A DNA stretch of 64,000 nucleotides from Noviherbaspirillum sp. UKPF54 (GCF_007874125.1 NZ_CP040128.1:930001-994000); one strand, 5' to 3'; positions 8,349 through 18,271 are shown, counted from the first letter of the stretch. Notes: generated by a model from the sequence alone, not told the origin. Numbers and translations are program-made.

Positions 8349-9266
8349 TTACAATGCGGCCAGCTTGCCTTCCTTTGTGAAGGATTCCTTCGATGCGCTC
8401 ACGGATGTGGGCTCGTCTGCATTGCCGTTCGGCTTAATCTCCGGCTGGCGCGGTTTAACGGCAGCGGTAGAGACCGGTACCTTCTTGCCCATGGATACGT
8501 CTTTCAGGCGTCGATATTCTGCCAAGACTCGAGCCCCATAACCGGAATCGGAATCGAATGCGCCTGCGCCGACGTATAGTTTCAACCCAGCCTCAATTGA
8601 ACCGCCACGCGTCACATAATCCTTCAGGATCAACGAGCCGACACGGATATTGGCAGCCGGATTGAGGGCGGCCTTCACGCCGCCGAGCTCTTGAAACTTG
8701 TCGTGATGAACTTTCGACATGACCTGCATCAGGCCTTGTGCGCCGACCGGGCTTTCCGCAAAAGGATTGAATCCCGATTCGATTGCCATTACGGACAGGA
8801 TCAGCAGCGGATCGAGCTTGATATCCTTGGCGGTCATGTAGGCTGTCGATACCAGCATGTGCGTGGCATCGGATGCAACTCGATAACGCTTGGAGAGCCA
8901 GCTGGTAACCCATTGCTGCTGACGTGAATTGGCGAGCAATTTGCTATCGTCTTCGCTGGACGCTTTGATTGGGGCGGTGGCTGGCGCTGGTGTTTCAGCC
9001 GATTCCGCAGTTGCCACCGTATTTTCGGCTTCCGCAGCATCTGCCTCGATAAAAGGGGACAGTGCGAGCAACTGGTCCGCCAGCTCAGGTTTGACGAACA
9101 TGGCGCCCAGCGCCGCGATGGCGATGATTCCCAGAATCATGAGCGTGTGGTGCGCAGTCGTTACAAAGCCGCGCAGGGTGTCGCCGGCGAAAACCGCCCA
9201 GGCGGCCGACTGGCTTGCCTTGCGTCGGGTAAAGTCGAACGTTACCCGGATACATCGATTTAGCAT
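8349..9266 (-). CDS. Membrane-anchored lytic transglycosylase (SLT family)
   Basis: This enzyme cleaves peptidoglycan between MurNAc and GlcNAc and forms 1,6-anhydro ends. The 305-residue protein has a single membrane helix near residues 42-58 (LMILGIIAIAALGAMFV), a low-complexity Ala/Glu linker, and an SLT domain with catalytic Glu163 in MAIESGFNP followed by SPVGAQGLMQVM. The C-terminal tail is rich in Pro, Lys and Ser. The start at 9266 is chosen because AGGAGG precedes that ATG; a GTG nine codons upstream has no ribosome site. It stands alone between two terminator/intergenic regions, with no visible partner gene. Confidence 0.9.
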   Translation of the reverse strand: MLNRCIRVTFDFTRRKASQSAAWAVFAGDTLRGFVTTAHHTLMILGIIAIAALGAMFVKPELADQLLALSPFIEADAAEAENTVATAESAETPAPATAPIKASSEDDSKLLANSRQQQWVTSWLSKRYRVASDATHMLVSTAYMTAKDIKLDPLLILSVMAIESGFNPFAESPVGAQGLMQVMSKVHHDKFQELGGVKAALNPAANIRVGSLILKDYVTRGGSIEAGLKLYVGAGAFDSDSGYGARVLAEYRRLKDVSMGKKVPVSTAAVKPRQPEIKPNGNADEPTSVSASKESFTKEGKLAAL

Positions 9267-9599
9267 AGAGCCTCCTGAATCGTCACAACACACAAGAGCA
9301 GCCGCTATAACTACTCATAGCGTCTGGTGCTGGTCGTGATCAGAAACATCGCCTGTCGACATGCATGGCGCAAGCAACAGGCGTCGGAATTGTTTGCCCC
9401 GGGCTGTCGGCTGCCTGACGGCGCCGTATCAGCGGCAAACAACTTTTTCGGGGAAGAAGGCAGACGCCTTTCGATAACACTCCTTAAAATGTAATGGGCC
9501 CCGATCCCGTGAACGATAAGAGTCTTTGTCGCGTCACCGTCAGTCCCGGCTCGCTCTCTCATCAAGCTGGGCAGATTTTAGGTGCCTGTTTATATCAAG
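9267..9599. other. Intergenic region with no supported gene
   Basis: The stretch upstream of the lytic transglycosylase holds only short open frames without ribosome sites or recognisable protein features. It should contain the promoter of the minus-strand gene. I see no RNA gene or strong hairpin in it. Confidence 0.5.
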
Positions 9600-9628
9600 T
9601 CAACACTATCAAATTGATTCTATATAAC
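9600..9628 (+). promoter_or_regulatory. Predicted sigma70 promoter of ubiD
   Basis: TCAACA (-35, 4 of 6) and TATAAC (-10, 5 of 6) are separated by 17 bases in a markedly AT-rich block (9580-9735) just before ubiD. The leader would be about 100 bases. Confidence 0.4.
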
Positions 9629-9735
9629 TTTTAAATCTGCAAATCTCGCTGCGATGCAGCAGAAAACCAATAGAATCAACGACTTGTGTTCGCTATTTTA
9701 AAAATAGAAACAAGCCTCAGACATTGTAAAAAATC

Positions 9736-11220
9736 ATGAAATATTCAGATTTGCGGGATTTTATTTCCCAATTGCAACAATTGGGTGAATTAAAACGCAC
9801 TTCGGCCGCAGTATCGCCTTACCTGGAAATGACCGAAATCTGTGACCGCACCTTGCGCGCGGGTGGTCCGGCGGTCCTGTTCGAAAAACCGGCCGGCCAT
9901 ACGATCCCGGTGCTTGCCAACCTGTTTGGCACGACCCGTCGCGTCGCTCTCGGGATGGGTGCCGAGGACATCGGCGAGTTGCGCAAGATCGGGCACGTGC
10001 TGGCGACATTGAAGGAGCCGGAGCCGCCGAAAGGCTTTAAGGATGTGCTTGGCCTTGGTTCGATGGTGAAGGCGCTGTGGGACATGGCGCCCAAGGAACA
10101 GCGTTCGGCTCCTTGCCAGGATGTGGTGTGGGAGGGCAATGATGTCGATCTGGCGAAATTACCGATCCAGCATTGCTGGCCGGGTGACGTCGCGCCTCTT
10201 ATTACCTGGGGACTTGTTATTACCAAGGGACCACACAAGAAGCGGCAAAACTTGGGCATATACCGACAGCAAGTCATCGGCCGCAACAAGGTAATCATGC
10301 GCTGGCTGGCGCACCGTGGTGGCGCACTCGATTTCCGCGAGCACTGCATCGTCAATCGCGGCAAGCCGTATCCGATCGCGGTAGCGCTTGGTGCCGATCC
10401 GGCAACCATCCTCGGTGCGGTCACGCCGGTGCCGGATAGCTTGTCGGAATATCAATTTGCGGGCTTGTTGCGTGGCAGTCGGACCGAACTGGTGAAGGCG
10501 GTCGGCAGCGAACTGCGGGTGCCGGCTTCGGCCGAGATCGTGCTGGAAGGGCACATCTATCCCGACGAGTCGCACCCGAGCGGTTATGAACATGCGCTGG
10601 AAGGCCCTTACGGCGACCATACCGGCTACTACAACGAGCAGGAATGGTTCCCGGTATTTACCATCGACCGCATCACGATGCGGCGCGACCCGATTTATCA
10701 CTCGACCTATACAGGGAAACCGCCGGACGAACCGGCGATCCTCGGTGTGGCGCTGAACGAGGTATTTATCCCGTTGCTGCAAAAGCAGTTTGCCGAGATC
10801 ACCGATTTCTATCTTCCGCCAGAAGGATGCAGCTATCGCATGGCGGTGGTGCAGATGAAAAAGGCGTATCCAGGGCATGCCAAGCGCGTCATGTTCGGCG
10901 TCTGGAGCTTTTTGCGCCAGTTCATGTATACCAAGTTCATCGTCGTGGTGGACGAGGATGTGAACGTACGCGACTGGAAGGAAGTGATCTGGGCTATTAC
11001 CACCCGGGTCGACCCGGTGCGCGACACCACGCTGGTGGACAACACGCCGATCGATTATCTCGATTTCGCATCGCCCGTCAGCGGCCTTGGAGGGAAGATG
11101 GGAATCGATGCGACCAACAAGTGGCCGGGAGAAACCGATCGCGAATGGGGACGGCCGATTGCCATGACGGACGAAGTCAAGGCCAAGGTCGACCGTATCT
11201 GGCAGGAAGTGGGCTTGTAA
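9736..11220 (+). CDS. ubiD: 4-hydroxy-3-polyprenylbenzoate decarboxylase UbiD
   Basis: UbiD removes the ring carboxylate from polyprenyl-hydroxybenzoate in ubiquinone synthesis, using prenylated FMN made by UbiX. At 494 residues it matches the E. coli protein length closely. Conserved parts include [10 protein letters not shown] at the start, [26 protein letters not shown], and the acidic [11 protein letters not shown] region of the active site. It is a single gene with its own predicted promoter and a GC-rich hairpin directly after the stop codon. Confidence 0.96.
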   Translation: MKYSDLRDFISQLQQLGELKRTSAAVSPYLEMTEICDRTLRAGGPAVLFEKPAGHTIPVLANLFGTTRRVALGMGAEDIGELRKIGHVLATLKEPEPPKGFKDVLGLGSMVKALWDMAPKEQRSAPCQDVVWEGNDVDLAKLPIQHCWPGDVAPLITWGLVITKGPHKKRQNLGIYRQQVIGRNKVIMRWLAHRGGALDFREHCIVNRGKPYPIAVALGADPATILGAVTPVPDSLSEYQFAGLLRGSRTELVKAVGSELRVPASAEIVLEGHIYPDESHPSGYEHALEGPYGDHTGYYNEQEWFPVFTIDRITMRRDPIYHSTYTGKPPDEPAILGVALNEVFIPLLQKQFAEITDFYLPPEGCSYRMAVVQMKKAYPGHAKRVMFGVWSFLRQFMYTKFIVVVDEDVNVRDWKEVIWAITTRVDPVRDTTLVDNTPIDYLDFASPVSGLGGKMGIDATNKWPGETDREWGRPIAMTDEVKAKVDRIWQEVGL

Positions 11221-11231
11221 GGCCGGCAAAT

Positions 11232-11251
11232 AGCGCGGCGTCCGCCGCGCT
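11232..11251 (+). terminator. Probable terminator of ubiD
   Basis: AGCGCGGCG-TC-CGCCGCGCT is a 9-bp GC-rich stem followed by TTGCT, a weak T-tract. It lies 11 bases after the ubiD stop and overlaps the place where the -35 box of the SRP RNA promoter would be. Confidence 0.65.
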
Positions 11252-11271
11252 TTGCTGGTAAAATAACCGTC

Positions 11272-11369
11272 GGCGGGCCCCTGCGCATTGCGGCATGGTC
11301 AACCTGGTCAGGTCGGGAACGAAGCAGCCACAGCCATTTCCCGCAAGTGCCGCAGATCAGGCTCGCCCC
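11272..11369 (+). ncRNA. ffs: Signal recognition particle RNA (4.5S type)
   Basis: This is the small bacterial SRP RNA that binds Ffh and targets nascent membrane proteins to FtsY. The apical domain is unmistakable: GGTCAGGTCGGGAACGAAGC, then AGCC, within about 11297-11335. The ends pair, GGCGGGCC near 11272 with GGCTCGCC ending at 11368, and the inner CTGCGC/GCGGCA side pairs with TGCCGCAG. A TAAAAT box at 11259-11264 lies 7 bases before the predicted 5' end, a convincing -10 element. Exact ends are estimated from base pairing. A C-rich and T-rich stretch follows. Confidence 0.93.
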
Positions 11370-11396
11370 TTTCCTTGTTCTCCCCCCCCCCTTGAA

Positions 11397-13040
11397 TCAA
11401 ACCGGCCAGGCGCGTTCGAGTATGCGCTGTTGCAAGGCGCTCGCAGCGAGCGTGCCATAGACGCGGCCGCAATCCGGGTCGACACGGCTGGCAATGAATG
11501 CCTCGGCAATCGGCGTCGGGGCATGTTCCAGCATCAGCGCTCCCTGCGCCGCCAGCACCAGCCTTTGCACGAAGCGCCGCGCGAGCGTTTCGCGCTGTTC
11601 CGGCGGCGTTGCCAGATCAGTGCGCAAGGCATGGACCAGCGTGCGCAAGCCAGGATGTTGTGCGGCGGCTTGATCGAATTGTTTCAGCAGCAACAGGAAA
11701 CCTTCCGTTTCACGTTCGACGGCGCGCAATACATCCAGGCACATCACATTGCCCGATCCTTCCCAGATCGAGTTGACCGGTGCTTCGCGGTACATGCGCG
11801 CCATCGGGCCGGTTTCCACGTAACCATTGCCGCCCCAGACTTCCATGCATTCGCCAGTGAATTCGAGCGCGCGCTTGCAGATCCAGAATTTGGCGGCAGG
11901 CGTGACGATGCGGCGCCATGCGCGTTCCAGCGGATCACCTGACGACTCGAAGGCGCGCGCCAGTCGCAGCATCAGCACGGTGGCGGCTTCGCTTTCCAGC
12001 GCCAGGTCGGCCAGCACGTTGCGCATCAGCGGTTGCTCGGCCAGCCGCTTGCCGAACGCGCTGCGGTGACGCGCGTGATGCGCGGCCTGTGCGAAAGCCT
12101 GGCGCATCAGGCCGGCGCTGCCGATGACGCAGTCGAGCCGGGTGTAATTCGCCATTTCGATGATGGTCGGGATGCCACGGCCTTCCTCGCCGACCATGAT
12201 GCCGTAGGCACCCTGGAACTCGACCTCGCTGCTGGAATTGGAGCGGTTGCCGAGCTTGTCTTTCAGCCGTTGCACCAGCACGGCATTCTTGCTGCCATCC
12301 GGCCGCCAGCGCGGCACGAAGAAGCAGGACAATCCGGCGTCGGTACGGGCCAGCACCAGGTGCGCGTCGCACATCGGCGCCGAGAAAAACCATTTGTGGC
12401 CGGTCAGCAGATAGTCGGCGCCGCGTCCTGTTCCAGCCGGCGCCCGGGCGACGGTGGAATTGGTGCGCACGTCGGAGCCGCCTTGTTTTTCGGTCATGCC
12501 CATGCCGACCATGATCGATTTCTTTTGTTCCAGCGGCAGGTCGCGCGGATCGTGCTCGCGCGAAAACAGTTTCGGCTCCAGCATCGAGAACAGCTTCGGT
12601 TCGTTGCGCAGGACTGGAATCGAGGCGAAGGTCATCGTGGTCGGGCACAGCGAGCCAGCCTCCACCTGCGCCTGCATGAAATAACCTGCCGCGCGCGCCA
12701 CCTGTGCGCCGGCCTGCGGCTGCATCCATGGCAGAGCATGCAAGCCTTCTTGCCGCAGCAGGCCGAGCAGCCGATGCCAGCTCGGATGGAACTCCACGGC
12801 GTCGAGACGGTTGCCGACACGGTCGTGCGTGACCAGTTCGGGCAAGTGGCGGTTGGCCTGCTCGCCCAGTGCCAGCACTTCCTTGCTGCCCAATTCGGCG
12901 CCGAATCTGATAAGGTTTTCCTCGTTCCAATGTGCCTGGCCGCGCTGCACGCCCTCGCGCAATGCCTGGTCGCTGGTGTAAATATTGTAGTTTTCGAGTT
13001 CCGGAACCTGGTTCGTGACTTCGTGGGTCGGCCATTGCAT
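11397..13040 (-). CDS. AidB-like acyl-CoA dehydrogenase
   Basis: A 547-residue flavoprotein of the acyl-CoA dehydrogenase fold, close in length to E. coli AidB (541). Diagnostic stretches are MGMTEKQGGSDVRTN (flavin site), YLLTGHKWFFSAPMCD, LGNRSNSSSEVEF, EEGRGIPTIIEMANYTRLDC and NSIWEGSGNVMCLDVLRA. AidB binds DNA and is linked to the adaptive alkylation response, but many homologues are annotated as isovaleryl-CoA dehydrogenase-like with unknown substrate. The gene is divergent from a TetR regulator with 93 bases between starts, suggesting local control by that regulator rather than by Ada. No Ada gene is seen nearby. Confidence 0.88.
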   Translation of the reverse strand: MQWPTHEVTNQVPELENYNIYTSDQALREGVQRGQAHWNEENLIRFGAELGSKEVLALGEQANRHLPELVTHDRVGNRLDAVEFHPSWHRLLGLLRQEGLHALPWMQPQAGAQVARAAGYFMQAQVEAGSLCPTTMTFASIPVLRNEPKLFSMLEPKLFSREHDPRDLPLEQKKSIMVGMGMTEKQGGSDVRTNSTVARAPAGTGRGADYLLTGHKWFFSAPMCDAHLVLARTDAGLSCFFVPRWRPDGSKNAVLVQRLKDKLGNRSNSSSEVEFQGAYGIMVGEEGRGIPTIIEMANYTRLDCVIGSAGLMRQAFAQAAHHARHRSAFGKRLAEQPLMRNVLADLALESEAATVLMLRLARAFESSGDPLERAWRRIVTPAAKFWICKRALEFTGECMEVWGGNGYVETGPMARMYREAPVNSIWEGSGNVMCLDVLRAVERETEGFLLLLKQFDQAAAQHPGLRTLVHALRTDLATPPEQRETLARRFVQRLVLAAQGALMLEHAPTPIAEAFIASRVDPDCGRVYGTLAASALQQRILERAWPV

Positions 13041-13133
13041 GGCGGGTCTCCTTGTCTTGTCTGGCGTGGATTATTTTTCAAGTCTATCGCCTGGCGCCGG
13101 TTCGGGTGTTCGTCTTTTGCAGGAAGACAGGAA

Positions 13134-13754
13134 GTGGCTGATATCCCTTTAAAACCGCGCCGCAAGCCGGTGCAGTCGCGTTCCAGGGTGACGCAGAATG
13201 CGATTCTGGATGCCTTTGTTCGGCTTTTGCTGGAGCGCGGCTACGCCCGCTTGACGATCCGCGACATCGTGGCGATTGCCGGAGTGGGGTTGGGAACGCT
13301 GTATGAATATTTCCCGAATAAAAAATCGATCGCGGCCAACTGCATCCATCAGCGCTTCAAGTCCGTCGGCGACCTGATGCTCGCGTGCATCGAATCCGCG
13401 CGCGGCAAGCCTTTGGCGGAGATGGTGGATGCCTTGCTGGATACTGTCGTCGCCCTGCATACGGAGCGGACCGAGGAATGGTCGGCGCTGATTTTCCTGG
13501 AGCGCCAGATATCGGACGAGCAGGCTTATCGCGTGCTGTATCGTCATTTCGTCGGCATCTGGGGGCAGGCGATCCGCGCCTGCGCCGGACCGCCTCGCGA
13601 CGAACTCGTGGAAGACGTGGCGTACGTATTGCATGCCGCTGTCTACGGGTTGCTGTACCAGACGCTGATGTGCCGGCCGCATGCCGTCGGCACGCCCGAG
13701 TTCCGGCGCCAGCTGGGAGAGCTGGTCCACGGCTATCTCGGCGGAGCGATGTAG
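13134..13754 (+). CDS. TetR/AcrR family transcriptional regulator
   Basis: A 206-residue regulator. The N-terminal helix-turn-helix spans about residues 20-66 (AILDAFVRLLLERGYARLTI, IVAIAGVGLGTLYEYFPNKKS) and the rest is a helical ligand-binding/dimerisation domain. The start is GTG at 13134, preceded by an AGGAAG-type site; the longer open frame reaching back to 12033 is only the shadow of the acyl-CoA dehydrogenase gene. Being divergent from that gene, it probably controls it, and the ligand may be an acyl-CoA or fatty acid; both points are inference. Confidence 0.88.
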   Translation: MADIPLKPRRKPVQSRSRVTQNAILDAFVRLLLERGYARLTIRDIVAIAGVGLGTLYEYFPNKKSIAANCIHQRFKSVGDLMLACIESARGKPLAEMVDALLDTVVALHTERTEEWSALIFLERQISDEQAYRVLYRHFVGIWGQAIRACAGPPRDELVEDVAYVLHAAVYGLLYQTLMCRPHAVGTPEFRRQLGELVHGYLGGAM

Positions 13755-13870
13755 GAACCTGTACCTCAGGAATTTGTCGTTTGCAACTTGCTGGCTATTC
13801 AAAGATCAAGCTGTAAGTTCGCCCGGGCTGTCAGGTAAAATGCGTCTTATAAATAACCTCTCGCGCCTTT

Positions 13871-15778
13871 ATGTCTTACCAAGTCCTGGCCCGTAAATAT
13901 CGCCCCAAGAGTTTCGACACGCTTGTCGGGCAAGAGCACGTCGTGCGGGCGCTGACGCATGCGCTGGAGCAAAAGCGGCTGCATCATGCCTACCTGTTCA
14001 CCGGCACGCGCGGCGTCGGCAAGACCACGCTGTCGCGCATCCTGTCGAAATCGCTCAACTGTGAAACAGGCATTACCGCCAAGCCATGCGGCACTTGCGA
14101 GGCATGCACCGCGATCGATGCTGGCCGCTTCGTCGACTATATTGAAATGGATGCCGCGTCGAACCGCGGCGTCGACGAAATGGCGCAATTGCTGGAGCAG
14201 GCGATTTACGCGCCGTCCAATGCCCGTTTCAAGGTCTACATGATCGACGAAGTTCACATGCTGACCAACCATGCGTTCAATGCGATGCTCAAGACGCTTG
14301 AAGAGCCGCCCGAGCATGTGAAATTCATTCTCGCGACCACCGACCCGCAAAAGATACCGGTCACCGTGCTGTCGCGCTGCCTGCAGTTCAACCTGAAGCA
14401 GATGCCGCCCGGCCATATCGTCGGGCATCTGGAAAACATCCTCGGCCAGGAAAGCATCGAATTCGATGCGCCGGCGCTACGCCTCCTGGCGCAGGGAGCG
14501 CATGGTTCCATGCGGGACGCGCTGTCGCTGACCGACCAGGCCATCGCCTATGCCGCTGGCAAGGTGACGCTGGAAGCGGTGCAGGGCATGCTCGGCGCGC
14601 TCGACCAGTCCTACCTGATCCGCGTCCTCGATGCGCTGGCAGCCAAGGATGGCGCCGGATTGCTGGCAGTGGCAGATGAAATGGCAACGCGCAGCCTGTC
14701 GTACAACGCGGCATTGCAGGACCTCGGCACCTTGCTGCACCGGATCGCACTGGCGCAAACCGTGCCTGCAGCGGTTCCCGACGACGTGCCCGAGCGCGAG
14801 GATATCCTGCGCCTGGCGGGGTGTTTCGATGCCGAGGAAGTGCAGCTGTTTTACCAGATCGCGGTGCACGGGCGTAACGAACTGAGCCTGGCACCGGATG
14901 AATATGCCGGATTCTCGATGACCTTGCTGCGCATGCTGGCCTTTAGGCCGGGAATCGGCGCGGCGGAAGCGAAGCCGGCGGCGGCGCCTGCGTCGGCAGC
15001 TCCCGCGCCGGCCGTCGCCGGCGCGGTTGCCAGGTTAAGCGCCGCGCCCCAGGCGGCGACGGCAAGCGCGCCGGTGGCGCGGCCCGCCGGTGCGATGAGC
15101 CCGGCGCGCGCCGCGCTGGAAGCCGCGCGCAATGGCGGCAAGATGCCGCCTGCGGCGAGCATCGCGCCCAAGCCGCCGAGCGCGCCTCCGCCGTGGGAAG
15201 AGGAAATGCCACAGGCAAGGGAACGAGCCGTGCCCGAAGCGATGGAGGCGGAGGCTCAAAAAAAAACTGAACCGCCCGCCGACGCAGCCGCACTGAACGG
15301 TGCGGGCGCGGCGGTCGCGGTGACGGAAAGGCCGGTGCAAGCGGCGCCCGCGCCAAGGCAAAGGGCGCCCGATCCGACCCCGGTTCCCGCCCTGAACTGG
15401 GACGGCAACTGGCCGGCGCTGGCCGCGTCGCTGCCCTTGCGCGGCGTGGTGCAGCAGCTGGCGCAGCAAAGCGAACTGCTGCGCTGCGATGTGCAGGGAG
15501 AGGGCGCGCAATTCCAGTTGCGGATTCCGCTGGAAACGCTGCGTTCGGCCGGTGCCGTCGAGAAGCTGACGGCGGCGTTGAGCGAACATTTCGGCAAGCC
15601 GGTCCGGGTCGAGACTGAAATCGGCGCTGTCGAGCATACCGCCAATGCACAGGCGGTGGCCGAGCGCGAAGCGCGGCAGCGCCAGGCGGAAGAAAACCTG
15701 CAGCGCGACCCGTTCGTGCAGGCATTGGTGCGCGAATTCGGCGCAACCATCGTGCCGGGATCGATCCGGCCCGCTTAA
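13871..15778 (+). CDS. dnaX: DNA polymerase III subunits tau/gamma
   Basis: DnaX is the clamp-loader ATPase that loads the beta clamp and, as tau, links the polymerase cores to DnaB helicase. The 635-residue tau has Walker [10 protein letters not shown] (45-53), zinc cysteines C64, C73, C76 and C79, DEVH at 126-129 and the SRC motif near [12 protein letters not shown] long Ala/Pro-rich linker (about 360-480) precedes the C-terminal tau domain. Inside the linker an A9 run is set so that a -1 slip gives an immediate stop, predicting a gamma form of 466 residues (listed separately). It starts the dnaX-ybaB-recR group. Confidence 0.95.
   Translation: MSYQVLARKYRPKSFDTLVGQEHVVRALTHALEQKRLHHAYLFTGTRGVGKTTLSRILSKSLNCETGITAKPCGTCEACTAIDAGRFVDYIEMDAASNRGVDEMAQLLEQAIYAPSNARFKVYMIDEVHMLTNHAFNAMLKTLEEPPEHVKFILATTDPQKIPVTVLSRCLQFNLKQMPPGHIVGHLENILGQESIEFDAPALRLLAQGAHGSMRDALSLTDQAIAYAAGKVTLEAVQGMLGALDQSYLIRVLDALAAKDGAGLLAVADEMATRSLSYNAALQDLGTLLHRIALAQTVPAAVPDDVPEREDILRLAGCFDAEEVQLFYQIAVHGRNELSLAPDEYAGFSMTLLRMLAFRPGIGAAEAKPAAAPASAAPAPAVAGAVARLSAAPQAATASAPVARPAGAMSPARAALEAARNGGKMPPAASIAPKPPSAPPPWEEEMPQARERAVPEAMEAEAQKKTEPPADAAALNGAGAAVAVTERPVQAAPAPRQRAPDPTPVPALNWDGNWPALAASLPLRGVVQQLAQQSELLRCDVQGEGAQFQLRIPLETLRSAGAVEKLTAALSEHFGKPVRVETEIGAVEHTANAQAVAEREARQRQAEENLQRDPFVQALVREFGATIVPGSIRPA
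15244..15305 (+). promoter_or_regulatory. Programmed slippage signal in dnaX producing gamma
   Basis: Three elements line up. An internal Shine-Dalgarno-like GGAGGCGGAGG (15244-15254) comes first. A run of nine A (15258-15266) is read in frame as CAA AAA AAA A. Then CTGA follows so that a -1 shift reads AAC TGA and stops at 15268-15270. A hairpin, CCGCAC-TGAACG-GTGCGG (15288-15305), lies downstream. The family precedent is dnaX of E. coli (ribosomal frameshift) and Thermus (transcript slippage on A9). Which mechanism acts here cannot be told from sequence. Confidence 0.75.
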
Positions 15779-15822
15779 TCAACACATTCCCAACGAATTC
15801 ACTAACGAACAGGAGTACGACC

Positions 15823-16149
15823 ATGATGAAGGGCCAACTGGCAGGACTGATGAAGCAAGCCCAGGCGATGCAGGACAACATGAAGAAGATGCAGGAGCAG
15901 CTCGCCTCGATCGAAGTCGAAGGACAATCCGGCGCCGGCATGGTGAAGGTCGTGATGACCTGCAAGAACGACGTCAAGCGCGTGTCGATCGACCCGTCCC
16001 TGCTGGGCGACGACAAGGACATGCTGGAAGACTTGGTGGCCGCCGCCTTTAACGACGCGGTGCGCAAGGCGGAAGCGACTTCGCAGGAAAAAATGGCCGG
16101 CTTGACCGCCGGCATGCCGCTGCCGCCCGGCTTCAAGATGCCGTTCTGA
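15823..16149 (+). CDS. ybaB: YbaB/EbfC family nucleoid-associated protein
   Basis: A 108-residue DNA-binding protein of the YbaB/EbfC family, small dimeric tweezers-like proteins that bind DNA with low specificity. Features are the N-terminal coiled-coil helix ([20 protein letters not shown]), the conserved [14 protein letters not shown], the strand region with VSIDPSLL, and a C-terminus rich in Met/Pro. A clear AGGAG precedes the ATG by 8 bases. It lies between dnaX and recR, the common bacterial order. Confidence 0.95.
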   Translation: MMKGQLAGLMKQAQAMQDNMKKMQEQLASIEVEGQSGAGMVKVVMTCKNDVKRVSIDPSLLGDDKDMLEDLVAAAFNDAVRKAEATSQEKMAGLTAGMPLPPGFKMPF

Positions 16150-16202
16150 TGTTTTGGGCTGGGCGGCCCGGTGCCGGCCAGCCATAGCCACGACACCGAT
16201 CA

Positions 16203-16799
16203 GTGAAATCACCCTCCAGCCTCGAATTCCTCGCCGAAGCATTGCGCCGCCTGCCCGGCGTCGGGCCCAAGTCCGCGCAGCGTATCGCCTATCACCTGAT
16301 GCAGCACGACCGCGACGGCGCGGCCATGCTTGGCCGCGCGCTCACGCAGGCGGTGGAGAAGATCCGTCACTGCGCCAGGTGCAACACCTTCACCGAAAGC
16401 GAGGTCTGCGAAACCTGCCTCGACAGCGCGCGCGATGCGAGCCTGCTGTGCGTGGTGGAGACGCCGGCCGACCAGCTGATGATCGAGCAGACGCTGACCT
16501 ACAAGGGACTGTATTTCGTACTGATGGGGCGCCTGTCGCCATTGGACGGCATCGGCCCGAAAGACATCCACCTCGAAAAGCTGATCGCGCGCGCCACCGA
16601 CGGCGAGGTCGAGGAAGTTGTGCTGGCGACGAACTTCACCAATGAAGGCGAGGCCACCGCGCATTACATTAGCGAGACGCTCAAGGCGCGCGGCCTGAAG
16701 GTGAGCCGGCTGGCGCGCGGCGTGCCGGTCGGCGGCGAACTGGAATATGTCGACGCGGGCACCATCGCCCGCGCGATGCTGGACCGGCGATCGACATGA
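16203..16799 (+). CDS. recR: Recombination mediator protein RecR
   Basis: RecR works with RecO (and RecF) to load RecA on SSB-coated single-stranded DNA at gaps. The 198-residue protein has an N-terminal helix-hairpin-helix ([19 protein letters not shown]), a four-cysteine zinc finger (C57, C60, C69, C72) and a Toprim domain starting at [10 protein letters not shown], with the Walker-like ending [16 protein letters not shown]. The start is GTG at 16203, which begins the conserved N-terminus. Its stop overlaps the next ATG by 4 bases. Confidence 0.96.
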   Translation: MKSPSSLEFLAEALRRLPGVGPKSAQRIAYHLMQHDRDGAAMLGRALTQAVEKIRHCARCNTFTESEVCETCLDSARDASLLCVVETPADQLMIEQTLTYKGLYFVLMGRLSPLDGIGPKDIHLEKLIARATDGEVEEVVLATNFTNEGEATAHYISETLKARGLKVSRLARGVPVGGELEYVDAGTIARAMLDRRST

Positions 16800-18040
16800 C
16801 GGAAAAAAAATCCTCCGGTCCGCTGGCCGGCATCAAGGTACTGGAACTGGGCACGCTGATCGCGGGCCCGTTTTGTTCGCGCATGCTGGCCGAATTCGGC
16901 GCCGATGTAATCAAGATCGAGGCGCCCGACGGCGGCGACCCGATCCGGCAGTGGCGAGTGCTCAAGGACGGCACCTCGCTGTGGTGGTCGGTCCAGTCGC
17001 GCAACAAGAAGAGCGTCACGCTGAACATGAAAGACCCGCGCGGCCAGGATATCGCAAAGCGCCTGGCGCTGGACGCCGACATCGTCATTGAAAACTACCG
17101 CCCCGGTGTGCTGGAAAAATGGGGCGTCGGCTACGAAGACCTCAGGAAAATCAACCCCGCGACGATCATGGTGCGCCTGTCGGGCTACGGCCAGACCGGA
17201 CCGATGAAGGACTTGCCGGGCTTCGGCGCGATCGGCGAATCGATGGGCGGCCTGCGCTACGTCTCCGGGCATCCGGACCGCCCGCCGGTACGCATCGGCA
17301 TTTCCATCGGCGACTCGCTGGCCGCCTTGCATGGCGTGATCGGCGCGATGATGGCGCTGCGCCACCGCGATGTGACCGGCGGGCGCTGGAACGGCAAGAC
17401 CGGCGCAGAATGCGTGGCGGGCCAGGGGCAGATGGTGGACGTGGCGTTGTACGAAGCCGTGTTCAACATGATGGAGTCGATGGTGCCGGAATACGACTAT
17501 GCCGGCGTGGTGCGCGCACGCACCGGCGGCGCGCTGCCCGGCATCGTGCCGTCCAATACCTATACGACGAAAGAGGGCGAGAATATCGTCATCGCCGGCA
17601 ACGGTGACGCGATCTTCAAGCGTCTGATGAGTGCGATCGGCCGCGACGACATGGCGAACGACCCGCAACTCGCGCGCAACGACGGCCGCGTGCCGCGCAC
17701 GGAGGAAATCGACGGCGCAATCCAGGCCTGGTGCGACACGAAGCACATCGACGAGGCGCTGGCGATCCTGAAGGCGGCCGATGTCCCGGTCGGGAAAATC
17801 TATTCGGTGCGCGACATGATGAGCGATCCGCAGTTCCTGGCGCGGCGCATGATCGAGCAGCATGCGTTCAGTGACGGCACGCCGCTCAAGCTGCCGGCAA
17901 TCACGCCCAAGTTGTCCGAGACGCCCGGCGAAACCCGATGGCTCGGCCCGGCGCTGGGCGAGCACAACGACGTAGTGCTGCGCGCGCTCGGATTCGACGA
18001 CGCGCATATCGCGCAGCTGAAGAACGAGCGCGTCATTTAG
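16796..18040 (+). CDS. CaiB/BaiF (family III) CoA-transferase
   Basis: A 414-residue family III CoA-transferase, which moves CoA between carboxylic acids through an aspartyl intermediate. The predicted catalytic residue is Asp173 in [38 protein letters not shown] and the following GGD are typical. The substrate pair is unknown; formyl-CoA, succinyl-CoA or dicarboxylate relatives are equally possible. It overlaps recR as ATGA, so it is co-translated with a DNA-repair gene although no functional link is evident. Confidence 0.9.
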   Translation: MTEKKSSGPLAGIKVLELGTLIAGPFCSRMLAEFGADVIKIEAPDGGDPIRQWRVLKDGTSLWWSVQSRNKKSVTLNMKDPRGQDIAKRLALDADIVIENYRPGVLEKWGVGYEDLRKINPATIMVRLSGYGQTGPMKDLPGFGAIGESMGGLRYVSGHPDRPPVRIGISIGDSLAALHGVIGAMMALRHRDVTGGRWNGKTGAECVAGQGQMVDVALYEAVFNMMESMVPEYDYAGVVRARTGGALPGIVPSNTYTTKEGENIVIAGNGDAIFKRLMSAIGRDDMANDPQLARNDGRVPRTEEIDGAIQAWCDTKHIDEALAILKAADVPVGKIYSVRDMMSDPQFLARRMIEQHAFSDGTPLKLPAITPKLSETPGETRWLGPALGEHNDVVLRALGFDDAHIAQLKNERVI

Positions 18041-18049
18041 GAGCCACGC

Positions 18050-18136
18050 ATGAACAAGGATTTCTGGAAGCAGTTCGCGATTGCTCTGGCGCTGTTCCTG
18101 CTCGGGTATTTCACGCTCGGACGCGTGTTTGGCTAG
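18050..18136 (+). CDS. 28-residue single-span membrane protein
   Basis: ATG at 18050 follows the CoA-transferase stop by 9 bases, with TTAGGAG upstream. The product is MNKDFWKQ, then a hydrophobic span AIALALFLLGYFTL, ending in GRVFG. This is a plausible inner-membrane small protein with the N-terminus in the cytoplasm. The function is unknown. The good ribosome site, the clean hydrophobic helix and the position at the end of a transcription unit support it as real; chance occurrence cannot be excluded. Confidence 0.55.
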   Translation: MNKDFWKQFAIALALFLLGYFTLGRVFG

Positions 18137-18271
18137 AGCAAGGTGCCCGTCTATGAAAGGGGGGACTCTTAGGCCTGCGATGCTCGCCGCACCTCACGTA
18201 CGGCTGCGCTTCTCTGCCTAACATGACCTCCCTTGCGCAGACAATCAATTCGCTCTGATAGGTGGCCGCGG

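Noticed and set aside
9311..9565. 84-codon minus-strand frame upstream of the lytic transglycosylase
   Set aside because: No ribosome site, no protein-like features; the region is a promoter-bearing gap.
12033..13133. N-terminal extension giving a 573-residue TetR protein
   Set aside because: The extra part is the complement of the acyl-CoA dehydrogenase gene; the regulator starts at the GTG at 13134 with its own ribosome site.
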